NCBI GenBank assembly: GCA_003559855.1
Contig: PWJZ01000101.1
Location: 1-34,059, forward strand
Reading direction: 5' to 3'
DNA from: Bacteroidales bacterium
GTDB lineage: Bacteria; Bacteroidota; Bacteroidia; Bacteroidales; UBA7960
DNA length: 34,059 nucleotides
The position numbers and the translations under genes were made by a program. The notes under the pieces were generated by a model. It did not search any database. It had not been told where the DNA came from and saw only the letters and a list, made by a program, of their open reading frames with translations. This document shows positions 6,758 through 14,909 of this stretch, in pieces (the first letter of the stretch is position 1; each line of letters begins with the position of its first letter).

Positions 6758-7831
6758 TCATTTTTCAGAACCGGTCTTTGGTGGCTTATTGGCTATTATG
6801 AATAATACCGTAAATACCAGTATTATGTATAAACCGAAACCGGCAACATGCAAATTATTCCAGTTTCTGATAAAGCTGGTAATAATAACCGCAAAAACAA
6901 GTGATAATATCGAAAGAACAATAAATACCAGGGCTACCTGTCTTTCTGACAAGCCGATATATGACAAATGGTGGGTTGTGTGGTCTTTACCACCGACAAA
7001 GGGTGATCTCCGGTTTGCTATTCTTTTTATGAATACTGTCGTAGTATCAATTACAGGTAAAGAAAAAGCAACTGCAACAGACATGAAATTCATGCTCAGC
7101 ATATGATTTCCGCCAACATCTGTTCCGTTCCACAGAACTATTATACCGGTGCCGGCGAGTAATATTCCGAGAAACTGGCTGCCTGTGTCGCCCATAAACA
7201 TTTTTGACGGGCTCCAGTTGTAAAAAAGAAATCCGACTAAAGCTCCAAGCGAACCTATAATCATTATTATTGAAGGATTTGCAAGATCACCCCTTACAAA
7301 CAATCCGGCAACCATTGATAACAGGATAAAAACAGACACTATTGCTGCTATGCCATCCATATTATCAAGCATATTTATGGAATTCATAATACCAACCACC
7401 CAAAAAAGAGTAAGAAAATAATTCAGATAGTCGCTGCCGAAAAATTCTATGCTGGTGCCTGTAACAATAAGAACCAACCCGCAAAGCACTTGTGTAAAAA
7501 ACTTTATCCAGGGGCGGGTATTAAAAGCATCATCAAAAAGCCCGAGCAAAAATCCCAGTGTGACTGCAATGAACAGCCCCATTGTTTGAATATTCAGAAA
7601 ATCACCAGAAAGAAAAGCAAAAACGATTATTGTCAGTAAAAATATAATATAAAAAGAAATACCCCCGAGTGAAGGCTTGCTACCAGTACTCCATCTGATT
7701 ACATTTCTGTTGTTATTGCCACGAATGCCCAGGGTTTTTGCGAATTTCAGAAACAGACCGTTAATGATAAATGAAAATGCCAATGCAGAAATAAAAAATA
7801 TAAGGTAAATCAAACCCGGATTTTCTTCCAT
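6758..7831 (-). CDS. wecA: WecA/MraY-family undecaprenyl-phosphate sugar-1-phosphate transferase
   Basis: 357 aa polytopic inner-membrane enzyme with about 10-11 hydrophobic helices. Family motifs appear in order: the early loop with SLGGISFYI, LLGLFDDAFN (DD motif), NMLDNMDGIAA, NWSPSKMFMGDTGSQFLG and the cytoplasmic histidine motif GGKDHTTHHL. The HTTHH pattern and the lack of MraY's pentapeptide-related features favour the WecA/TagO branch, which moves a UDP-HexNAc phosphate onto undecaprenyl phosphate to prime polysaccharide synthesis. Its neighbours rfbC, wzc and wza fit an exopolysaccharide role. The sugar donor is not readable from sequence. It lies 261 nt after rfbC. Confidence 0.9.
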   Translation of the reverse strand: MEENPGLIYLIFFISALAFSFIINGLFLKFAKTLGIRGNNNRNVIRWSTGSKPSLGGISFYIIFLLTIIVFAFLSGDFLNIQTMGLFIAVTLGFLLGLFDDAFNTRPWIKFFTQVLCGLVLIVTGTSIEFFGSDYLNYFLTLFWVVGIMNSINMLDNMDGIAAIVSVFILLSMVAGLFVRGDLANPSIIMIIGSLGALVGFLFYNWSPSKMFMGDTGSQFLGILLAGTGIIVLWNGTDVGGNHMLSMNFMSVAVAFSLPVIDTTTVFIKRIANRRSPFVGGKDHTTHHLSYIGLSERQVALVFIVLSILSLVFAVIITSFIRNWNNLHVAGFGLYIILVFTVLFIIANKPPKTGSEK

Positions 7832-8092
7832 TACATAAATATGTTTATTTATTGTTTTATTATTTGCCGTTATTTATTAAGTTGTTTATAATGTTTTTTT
7901 TGATATAAGCAACCTATTACATGTTAAGCTTCAGATTTCACATACCGTTCACCCCTCTTATCGTCAGGCATTACAAACATTCCTGCCAGACATGAAACCA
8001 CAGGAAAGCATTCCTCAATAAATGGTAATGATGTTAAGCTTTGTCAAAAACATTTAATTTTCGGGTTTTATAATTAGTCAACCAATATTTTT
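7832..8092. other. Intergenic stretch with an 11-bp direct repeat
   Basis: The 261 nt between rfbC and wecA hold no ORF. ATGTTAAGCTT occurs twice in direct orientation at 7921-7931 and 8031-8041, exactly 110 nt apart. No TAnnTTTG promoter box was found for wecA by eye. Confidence 0.4.
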
Positions 8093-8641
8093 TCACAATA
8101 AAAAAGGACTTTCAAACTCTTCAAACAACGGCGCTTTTGAATCTTTTGGTGAAACTATGGGATTCTTAATGCCCCAATCGATATTTAACGCGCGACAGTT
8201 CCATAAAATGGTCCTTTCCGATTCTTTATTATATTGCTTTGTGCATTTATATAAAAAAATGCTGTTGTCTTCAAGTGCCAGAAAGCCATGTGCAAAACCC
8301 GGGGGTATCCAAAACATTTTTTTTTCTGAAGCGTTAAGCACTATTTTATAATGTTTTCCATAAGTTTTACTGTTTTTTATCAAATCGACGGCAACATCCA
8401 GAACGCTTCCGTTTACCACCCTTGTAAGCTTTCCCTGTTCATATGGAGGTATTTGAAAATGCAAACCGCGCAAGACATTCTTTGCCGAAAAAGATTGGTT
8501 ATCCTGAACAAAATCCCAGTTAAAACCATGTTGAGCGAAAACCTCTTTGTTCCATGATTCAAAGAAATAACCACGTTGGTCTTCATATACTTCCGGCTTG
8601 ATAATAAATAATCCCTCAATTGGGGTTTTTTCAAATTTCAT
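8093..8641 (-). CDS. rfbC: dTDP-4-dehydrorhamnose 3,5-epimerase
   Basis: 182 aa, the normal length. It begins MKFEKTPIEGLFIIKPEVYEDQRG (the catalytic base region), then FVQDNQSFSAKNVLRGLHFQ with the conserved His of the epimerase, GKLTRVVNGSVLDVAVDL, WIPPGFAHGFLAL and YKCTKQYN. These are the cupin-fold RmlC signatures. The enzyme makes dTDP-4-dehydro-L-rhamnose from dTDP-4-dehydro-6-deoxyglucose, cytoplasmic, for L-rhamnose or related 6-deoxysugars in surface polysaccharide. The partners rfbA, rfbB and rfbD are not in the window, which suggests they lie elsewhere. The gene sits between wzc and wecA on the same strand. Confidence 0.93.
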   Translation of the reverse strand: MKFEKTPIEGLFIIKPEVYEDQRGYFFESWNKEVFAQHGFNWDFVQDNQSFSAKNVLRGLHFQIPPYEQGKLTRVVNGSVLDVAVDLIKNSKTYGKHYKIVLNASEKKMFWIPPGFAHGFLALEDNSIFLYKCTKQYNKESERTILWNCRALNIDWGIKNPIVSPKDSKAPLFEEFESPFLL

Positions 8642-8724
8642 CTGAATAAGATATGGTTAAAAGCCTGATTTATAATAATGTATGTCTTTAAAACGAGGGT
8701 TGAAAATCCGGCCCGACGGAACCC

Positions 8725-8835
8725 TCATGCTTTATTACTAACTTCGATTCCCCTACAAACGGGAAGACCGTTTATTCTCATTACCCGTGAGATCGGTTTG
8801 CTAAGTTCACTAAGTTCGTTGTATTTGAGCATCAT
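8725..8835 (-). pseudogene. Short coding relic (36 codons) of an unrecognised, possibly mobile, gene
   Basis: On the minus strand, just after wzc, an ORF runs from ATG 8835 (or 8832) to TGA 8725-8727 and encodes MMLKYNELSELSKPIS, then RVMRINGLPVCRGIEVSNKA. Bases around its end (AATAAAGCATGAGGG) recur at 30620-30634 on the plus strand, again as the end of a short frame closing with NNKA-stop. Two copies with the reading frame kept but with different lengths suggest the tails of decayed copies of one gene, for instance a transposase or other repeat-encoded protein. I do not recognise the family. It could also be a small expressed gene; no Shine-Dalgarno sequence or separate promoter is evident. 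Confidence 0.45.
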
Positions 8836-8859
8836 TGAATAAGGGTTTTATTGCATCTT

Positions 8860-11295
8860 CTAAATATTGAAAACCTTTTTCAGATTATTAAATGCTCTTT
8901 TTATTATTGTCGGCCGGTCATCAACATCGTCATAATATCCGTATTTATAGCCCAGTTTCTCAGGGCTGGCATATGAATATATTTTTCCATAACCATAGCC
9001 GGACGATTCATATCCTACGGCATTCAAAACCAGTGAAAGGCGGGATATTTTATTGTCGAAGATCAATCTGTTTAAATTCTGGATAAACATTCTCTTGGAG
9101 TAGTTTGCTTTGAACAGGTAAACCGGATAATCAGCCATTAACAAACAATTCATTCCGTCTGTTACAATGCCAACAGGAGGTGTATCAACTATTATGAAGT
9201 CATATTCCTTTTTAAGTGATTCGATCATATTGTTCATATTCTTGTCCAATATAAGTTCAGACGGATTAGGTGGCACGGGGCCTGCAGTTATGAAATCGAG
9301 ATTTTTGACTTTTGAGGGTTGAATACAATCGCTGACCTTGTCAATACCTGAAAGGATTGTGCTTATACCTTTAATGTTTTTTACGTTAAAGCTCTGATGT
9401 ATTTTAGGTCTCCTCATATCAAGGTCTATCACGATAACTTTCTTATTGCTGAAGGCAAGTATTCCTGCCAGGTTCATAGCAAAAAAAGTTTTTCCTTCGC
9501 CCGAAACGGTTGATGTAACAGCTATAAGTTTACTTCCCGGCTGGTTGTCAATAAATTGCAGATTGGTACGTATTGATCTGAGAGATTCGGCTATTAAAGA
9601 TTTTGGCTTTTTCAAAACCAAAAGCTGGTTGGCAGGAATTTCCTTTTTATACCTGGGTATCATTCCTAAGACCGGTGCATTTGTATATTTTACAACATCG
9701 TTAATTGATGATATTTCATTATAAAACAAATACCTGAGCAATATAATACCGGAGCCGAGGAAAAAAGCCGCCAAGAGGCTGCTCAGATAAACGGCCCGTG
9801 GTTTGGGTGAAACAGGTTTGTTAGGTGTTTGAGACTTTTCGAGTATTACACTTTGCGGAACAAAACCTGCTTTGGAAATGGAATGTTCGGCTTTCTTCTC
9901 AATAAGCTGATTATAAAAACGTTCATTGATGGAATGTATCCTTTGAAGTCTGCTAAATTCAATATGACTGTATTCGCTTCTCTGATCCAAAATATATTGT
10001 TCATACTGATCGATTTTATTGTTAAGTTCATCTTTTTTAGAACGGATATTGCTTTTTAAAGATGCTATACTTCCTATTATCATTATTTTTTGTATGTCTA
10101 TCTGATGGTCGAGCGCTGCAATCTGCCGGCTGCCGGGTGTAACTTCATAAAGCAACTTTTCACGTTCAAACAAAAGTTCCTGCAAGCCCGAAAGCATCCT
10201 GGAAATATTGTGCTGAAATTCACTGCCCGATAAAATAGCAACGAGCTTATAAATGTCTGTTTGTTCCTCCTGCTTTAAATTTTTTTCAATCTCCCGGTAT
10301 ATACTTTCCTCCATGCCGAGTTTAACGAGTTGGTTCTCAAAATCATTTATACGGTCTTGAATAGAAGGAAGAGGAGAGGGTACTATTTCGTCTATCTGGT
10401 GTTTTTGTTTGAAATTTTCAAGTTCAATTTCTGATTCGGATAATTTGTCGAAAACCAGGTCAAGCTGGGAATCAATAAAATTGAGCACTCTATTGGCACT
10501 TTCAGTTTTCTTCTCAAGCTCATAAATGCTGAATTCTTCCGTAATGGAGTTAACAATATCAGATGCTTTGTGAGCATTGTTACCTTCATATGTAATTTGA
10601 ACGGTTTTAGCGGCCGAACTTAAAACATTAACTTTCAGGCTATTAATGTATCTGGGCACTATATCGCCGGGGTTATTTATCACAAAAAAATATGAATTTT
10701 TGCTGAAAAGGCTTTGCTGTTCGTCAATAGCTTTAATATTGAGTATTTCAACATCAAGTTTCATTTCAGGGAATTCGGAGGATGTCCCTGCCGGGATCTC
10801 ACGTTTGTTATAAGATTTGTCATCGATATCATAAGATATTATCACTCTTTTATCATCAACAAAATCTATATAAATAGGAACCCCATATATTGAACTACAA
10901 TTTATTTTGGCATTAACTTTAAAAGGTGTGTTTCTGTATAGTTCGAAATTCATAAACCTGCCTTTGGAATAATAGCTTATTTTGAGCGGTAATCTTTCGA
11001 GAGCCCTTTTCAGAAAAACCTGCGAACGCATCAATTCGACCTGCTTCGCAATATCATCATTGAAATATGTTTTAGTCGGGAAAATGCTTTTCGCCTGATC
11101 TTCGGTACTGATCTGCAAAACCGCCGATGTTTGATAAACCGGCAGAGTGTATCTGATATACAGGAAAGAACCCGCCAGCGCAATAACAATAAATATTAAC
11201 AAAAACAGAATATTCTTTTTTGTGATAAAAAGAAAAAGGTTCGGGTCAAATTCGTCGTTAATGCTGGGAATTTTCTTTAATTTACCGTTTGTCAT
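8860..11295 (-). CDS. wzc: Wzc-like polysaccharide co-polymerase / BY-kinase
   Basis: 811 aa. The order is the PCP-2a plan: cytoplasmic N-terminus, membrane helix about 30-50 (ILFLLIFIVIALAGSFLYI), Wzz domain, a long periplasmic coiled coil (about 260-490), second membrane helix about 505-530 preceded by the Pro-rich KSQTPNKPVSPKPRA segment, then a tyrosine kinase domain. That domain has Walker A STVSGEGKT (K602), Walker A' VIVIDLDMRRP (D624, D626) and Walker B FIIVDTPP (D704). The C-terminal tail (about 765-798) is rich in Tyr (SGYGYGKIYSYASPEKLGYK and onward), the expected autophosphorylation cluster. It controls chain length and export of capsule or exopolysaccharide together with the Wza-like protein, whose gene ends 5 nt upstream. 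A cognate low-molecular-weight phosphatase gene is not seen nearby. Confidence 0.95.
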   Translation of the reverse strand: MTNGKLKKIPSINDEFDPNLFLFITKKNILFLLIFIVIALAGSFLYIRYTLPVYQTSAVLQISTEDQAKSIFPTKTYFNDDIAKQVELMRSQVFLKRALERLPLKISYYSKGRFMNFELYRNTPFKVNAKINCSSIYGVPIYIDFVDDKRVIISYDIDDKSYNKREIPAGTSSEFPEMKLDVEILNIKAIDEQQSLFSKNSYFFVINNPGDIVPRYINSLKVNVLSSAAKTVQITYEGNNAHKASDIVNSITEEFSIYELEKKTESANRVLNFIDSQLDLVFDKLSESEIELENFKQKHQIDEIVPSPLPSIQDRINDFENQLVKLGMEESIYREIEKNLKQEEQTDIYKLVAILSGSEFQHNISRMLSGLQELLFEREKLLYEVTPGSRQIAALDHQIDIQKIMIIGSIASLKSNIRSKKDELNNKIDQYEQYILDQRSEYSHIEFSRLQRIHSINERFYNQLIEKKAEHSISKAGFVPQSVILEKSQTPNKPVSPKPRAVYLSSLLAAFFLGSGIILLRYLFYNEISSINDVVKYTNAPVLGMIPRYKKEIPANQLLVLKKPKSLIAESLRSIRTNLQFIDNQPGSKLIAVTSTVSGEGKTFFAMNLAGILAFSNKKVIVIDLDMRRPKIHQSFNVKNIKGISTILSGIDKVSDCIQPSKVKNLDFITAGPVPPNPSELILDKNMNNMIESLKKEYDFIIVDTPPVGIVTDGMNCLLMADYPVYLFKANYSKRMFIQNLNRLIFDNKISRLSLVLNAVGYESSGYGYGKIYSYASPEKLGYKYGYYDDVDDRPTIIKRAFNNLKKVFNI

Positions 11296-11300
11296 TGTAA

Positions 11301-12044
11301 TTAATTGATCAATGAATAAATTAAAAGCAATGTTGTTGCCAATGTAAGGTACGGTGTAACATGTTCCATTATCCTTACAGGCACTCTTTCCCTCGGGTCA
11401 ACATATATAATATCATTGGCTTGCAAAACCAGGTTTGCATTTTCAATGCCCTTTATGGTTGAGAGATCTATCCTGTATACTTTGGGATTTCCGGGTTGAC
11501 CTCTGATAAGTTTTACACGATGAGCCTTACCGTCTTTTATTCCTCCTGCCATAGCCAAAGCTTCAAAGAGCGTGGTATTGTTGTTTTCAAGGTATATCAC
11601 ACGTGAAGAGCCTCCGCGACCGCCCGGAAAAATTATGACCCTGTTGTTAGTAACGCGCAACTGTACAAAAGGACGATTATAGTATGCAGAATATTCTTTT
11701 TCAAGCATCTTTTCGGCTTCGCGTAAAGTGTATCCCGAAATATTTATTCGACCCAGAACGGGAAGCTTTACTTTTCCGTCATGTTCAACAAGATAAACGA
11801 TCTCCCTGTGTGACTGGCGAAGTATTTGCGGATCCAACGGATCTATCAGCTTTTCACCCTCATTGGTGAAGAGCTGGAAAAAAAGTTCATCATTGGGTGC
11901 AATACGGTATTCTTCAACCTCCTTAAGTTCGCTTATATCAGAATATTCATATGACCGGGGAGTACGAAGCATCTGTTCGGGTGTCAAAACCTTGCAGGAA
12001 GTGAAAAGCATCAAACAAATGACTATATATATTACTTGTTTCAT
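11301..12044 (-). CDS. wza: Wza-like polysaccharide export outer-membrane lipoprotein
   Basis: 247 aa. It has a lipoprotein signal peptide MKQVIYIVICLMLFTSC with a lipobox-like LFTSC. The mature part holds the polysaccharide-export (PES) domain (EYRIAPNDELFFQLFTNEGEK, VEHDGKVKLPVLGRINISGYTL, then EKEYSAYYNRPFVQLRV) and one SLBB-like domain (IFPGGRGGSSRVIYLENNNTTLFEALAMAGG). It ends in a hydrophobic helix (about 228-247, TPYLTLATTLLLIYSLIN), which suits the short Bacteroidota Wza form. It forms the outer-membrane export channel and works with Wzc. First gene of the wza-wzc pair, with a probable promoter at 12068-12075. Confidence 0.92.
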   Translation of the reverse strand: MKQVIYIVICLMLFTSCKVLTPEQMLRTPRSYEYSDISELKEVEEYRIAPNDELFFQLFTNEGEKLIDPLDPQILRQSHREIVYLVEHDGKVKLPVLGRINISGYTLREAEKMLEKEYSAYYNRPFVQLRVTNNRVIIFPGGRGGSSRVIYLENNNTTLFEALAMAGGIKDGKAHRVKLIRGQPGNPKVYRIDLSTIKGIENANLVLQANDIIYVDPRERVPVRIMEHVTPYLTLATTLLLIYSLIN

Positions 12045-12067
12045 TAATCTCCTTGTTATTTAATTGG

Positions 12068-12075
12068 CAAAATTA
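12068..12075 (-). promoter_or_regulatory. Probable -7 box of the wza-wzc operon
   Basis: Minus-strand TAATTTTG fits TAnnTTTG and lies 24 nt upstream of the wza start, giving a leader of about 15-20 nt. No clear -33 TTTG is present. It faces away from the metG promoter at 12160-12167, so the intergenic region is divergent. Confidence 0.45.
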
Positions 12076-12159
12076 ATAAAACCTTTTGTAAAAAAGATAT
12101 TATTAAAAAAGAATGTGGCAAAAAACAGGATTAACATATCCAATTAAACCGCAAATTTT

Positions 12160-12167
12160 TAACTTTG
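12160..12167 (+). promoter_or_regulatory. Probable -7 box of metG
   Basis: TAACTTTG fits TAnnTTTG and lies 33 nt upstream of the ATG at 12200. It would start transcription near 12174, inside the longer ORF that begins at 12113. That supports the shorter metG start. The -33 region shows no clear TTTG. Confidence 0.5.
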
Positions 12168-12199
12168 CCTGTTTCAAAAAATCTTTACTCAATCAACAT

Positions 12200-14275
12200 A
12201 TGGCTGAACAAAATTCAAAACCTTGCAAGAAGTTCAAAAGATATACGGTAACTTCGGCGTTGCCTTATGCAAACGGCCCTATTCATATAGGCCATCTTGC
12301 CGGAGTATATGTTCCGGCAGATATTTACGTAAGGTATTTAAGGCTTAAGGGAGAGGATGTTATTTCCATCTGCGGCAGTGATGAGCATGGCGTTCCCATT
12401 ACCATACAAGCACGCAATGAGGGAGTAACGCCACAGGAAATAGTAGACAAATATCACAACATGAACAAGAGATCCTTCGAGGATTTTGGCATTTCCTTCG
12501 ATATTTACAGCCGCACTTCCATGGAGCTGCACCATAAAACAGCATCCGGGATTTTTCGTAAGCTTTACGATGAAGGTAAGCTGTTAAAACAGGATACTCA
12601 GCAATACTATGATGAAGAGAACAGGCAGTTTCTTGCCGATCGTTATATTACAGGAACATGCCCTGTTTGCAATTATGAAAAGGCATATGGTGATCAATGT
12701 GAGAGCTGCGGTTCATCATTAAGCCCTACGGAGCTTAAAAACCCGCGTTCCATGTTAAGCGGTAATAAACCTGTAATGAAAAAAACACGTCATTGGTACA
12801 TTCCCCTTGATCAATACGAGCCAATGCTAAAGCAATGGATACTTGAAAAAAATAAAAACAAATGGAAATCCAATGTTTACGGACAATGTAAATCGTGGAT
12901 TGAGAGCGGTTTAAAACCAAGGGCCGTCACGCGCGATCTGAAATGGGGCGTAAAAGTGCCGATCGAAAATACCGAAGGCAAAGTGTTGTACGTGTGGTTC
13001 GATGCACCCATCGGCTATATCTCGGCAACCCGCCAATGGGCAGAAATGAATGATACCGACTGGAAACCTTATTGGAAAGATAAAGATACAAAACTGGTAC
13101 ACTTCATAGGTAAGGACAACATAGTTTTTCACTGTATTATCTTCCCGGTGATATTATACGCCGAAGGAACCTATGTTTTACCCGATAACGTACCCGCCAA
13201 TGAATTTTTAAACCTTGAAGGCGATAAAATATCCACATCACGTAACTGGGCTGTCTGGCTGCACGAATATCTTAAAGAGTTCCCCGGCAAACAGGACGTG
13301 ATGAAATATGTGCTGTGTGCAGCAGCACCCGAAACAAAAGATAATGATTTTACATGGAAAGATTTTCAGGCACGTAACAATAACGAGCTTCTTGCAATAT
13401 ACGGCAATTTCGTCAACCGAACAATGGTACTCACTCAAAAATATTACAACGGGATAGTCCCGTCTGGTTCAAAACCATCTGAAAAAGAAACAGAAATAAT
13501 AAAACAAATGACCGGATTCGCAGATCGGATAGGAAGCAGTTTAGAAAATTACCGCTTCAGAGAGGCTTTGAGTGAAATGATGAACCTGGCAAGACTCGGA
13601 AATAAATATCTTACAGATGCAGAACCCTGGAAAATCCACAAAACCGATCCTCAAAAAGTAGAAAACATTTTGAACCGTTGCTTGCAAATATGTGCTGTAT
13701 TATCCGTATTAAGTGAACCATTCCTGCCATTCACCGCCGGAAAATTGAAAAAAATGCTCAACATTTCCCAAATGAATTGGGATACGGCAAAAAAAGAAGT
13801 TATTCTTCCCCAAGGTCATAAATTAAATAAACCCCAGCTGTTATTCGAAAAGATAGAAGACAAGCAAGTAGAAGCCCAGCTAAAAAAGCTCTGTGACGCA
13901 AAACAGGCAAATCTTGAAAATGAAAAACCCAATATCGAATCAATTAAACCTGATGCAACATTTGATGATTTTAGCAAGCTCGATTTACGTACGGCAACAA
14001 TTCTTAAAGCCGAAAAAGTCAGCAAAACAAAAAAACTTCTCAAGCTGCAGGTCGATACAGGTCTTGATGTTCGAACCATAGTTGCCGGAATAGCAGAATA
14101 TTATAAACCCGAAGAATTAGAAGGGAAAAAGATCGTTGTTATTGTTAATCTGAAACCGAGAAATATCAGGGGAATAACTTCCGGGGGAATGTTGCTGATG
14201 GCTAACGATAATAAGGAAGGGCTAAAATTTGTTACAACAGACAAAAGTTGTGAGAACGGCTCTGTCATAACATAG
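12200..14275 (+). CDS. metG: Methionyl-tRNA synthetase with C-terminal tRNA-binding domain
   Basis: 691 aa from the ATG at 12200. An upstream in-frame ATG at 12113 would add 29 unrelated residues and precede the likely promoter, so it is rejected. The catalytic core has the HIGH motif in [11 protein letters not shown] (29-32), a zinc knuckle CPVC...CESC (C154, C157, C167, C170), [15 protein letters not shown] and the KMSKS-loop variant KISTSRN (343-347). The anticodon-binding helical domain follows ([16 protein letters not shown]). The last about 100 residues are an EMAPII/Arc1p-like OB fold ([22 protein letters not shown]...GGMLLMA) that binds tRNA and dimerises the enzyme. It charges tRNA-Met in the cytoplasm. 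Essential housekeeping gene; a tRNA gene follows on the same strand. Confidence 0.97.
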   Translation: MAEQNSKPCKKFKRYTVTSALPYANGPIHIGHLAGVYVPADIYVRYLRLKGEDVISICGSDEHGVPITIQARNEGVTPQEIVDKYHNMNKRSFEDFGISFDIYSRTSMELHHKTASGIFRKLYDEGKLLKQDTQQYYDEENRQFLADRYITGTCPVCNYEKAYGDQCESCGSSLSPTELKNPRSMLSGNKPVMKKTRHWYIPLDQYEPMLKQWILEKNKNKWKSNVYGQCKSWIESGLKPRAVTRDLKWGVKVPIENTEGKVLYVWFDAPIGYISATRQWAEMNDTDWKPYWKDKDTKLVHFIGKDNIVFHCIIFPVILYAEGTYVLPDNVPANEFLNLEGDKISTSRNWAVWLHEYLKEFPGKQDVMKYVLCAAAPETKDNDFTWKDFQARNNNELLAIYGNFVNRTMVLTQKYYNGIVPSGSKPSEKETEIIKQMTGFADRIGSSLENYRFREALSEMMNLARLGNKYLTDAEPWKIHKTDPQKVENILNRCLQICAVLSVLSEPFLPFTAGKLKKMLNISQMNWDTAKKEVILPQGHKLNKPQLLFEKIEDKQVEAQLKKLCDAKQANLENEKPNIESIKPDATFDDFSKLDLRTATILKAEKVSKTKKLLKLQVDTGLDVRTIVAGIAEYYKPEELEGKKIVVIVNLKPRNIRGITSGGMLLMANDNKEGLKFVTTDKSCENGSVIT

Positions 14276-14354
14276 CTTTTTGTTTTTTAGTCATAAAACA
14301 ATGGCTGTTAGTCCAAAACCGGCAAAAACATTTTTAAAAAACCGCTTTATTTGT

Positions 14355-14362
14355 TAACTTTG
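14355..14362 (+). promoter_or_regulatory. Promoter -7 box of tRNA-Arg
   Basis: TAACTTTG fits TAnnTTTG and ends 15 nt before the tRNA gene; TTTT at 14332-14335 stands at the 19-nt spacing expected for the -33 element. It would start transcription near 14369, just ahead of the tRNA. Confidence 0.6.
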
Positions 14363-14377
14363 CACTAAGGAGTTTAT

Positions 14378-14449
14378 GGCCCTGTAGTTCAATGGATAGA
14401 ACAAAAGTTTCCTAAACTTTAGATACAGGTTCGATTCCTGTCAGGGCTA
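14378..14449 (+). tRNA. tRNA-Arg (anticodon CCT)
   Basis: 72 nt cloverleaf. The acceptor arms GGCCCTG and CAGGGCT pair (one G-T wobble), with T8-A9, then the D arm GTTC...GAAC. The anticodon stem AAAGT/ACTTT (14404-14408, 14416-14420) encloses loop TTCCTAA with anticodon CCT at 14411-14413. The T arm is ACAGG-TTCGATT-CCTGT, and the discriminator is A at 14449. CCA is not encoded, so it must be added after transcription. It reads AGG codons. A Bacteroidota-type promoter lies just upstream. Confidence 0.97.
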
Positions 14450-14559
14450 CAATAAAAACAACAATACAATATGATTTATTTAAAAGAAAAGTTGTAAAAG
14501 AGAAATTTTGACATTTGGATTTAATAAAAAATAAAAACTATAAAACACCATAACCCGAA

Positions 14560-14772
14560 ATGAACAAAAAAGAAGAAAGACCCAGTAAAATAGCTTACGA
14601 AAGGCACCTTAACCAGCAGGGCATACCTGAAAAACAAAAAAAATCAAACGGCGGGCATATTCCTGATTATGTAAAATATGGCACATGGCTTAGAATGAAC
14701 GATCCGGAGCTGTTTGAAGATGGTTACCAGGAATGGAAAGTCAAAATGCGTACACAGATGGAAGAAAAATAA
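14560..14772 (+). CDS. Small conserved-looking hypothetical protein
   Basis: 70 aa, strongly charged (MNKKEERPSKIAYERHLNQQ at the start, then GIPEKQKKSNGGHIPDYVKYGTWLR). It has no signal peptide, membrane helix or Cys. Aromatic and charged residues are spread as in a small folded or partly disordered cytoplasmic protein. It starts 110 nt after the tRNA on the same strand. The composition and sensible codon use suggest a real gene rather than a chance ORF, but I do not recognise a family and no function is proposed. Confidence 0.6.
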   Translation: MNKKEERPSKIAYERHLNQQGIPEKQKKSNGGHIPDYVKYGTWLRMNDPELFEDGYQEWKVKMRTQMEEK

Positions 14773-14909
14773 AGCTAAGCATAGCAGGCCCTGTTAGTTC
14801 GCACACGGTAAACCAACAACTCCTTAACCGGAAAGATAATCCTGTATTTCTAAAACCAGCTTTACCATTACAGGGCTAAAGACTCAAGAGCAAGTTTATT
14901 TAATGACGA

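Noticed and set aside
12113-12199. Upstream ATG for metG
   Set aside because: The added 29 residues are not MetRS-like and the segment contains the probable -7 box TAACTTTG.
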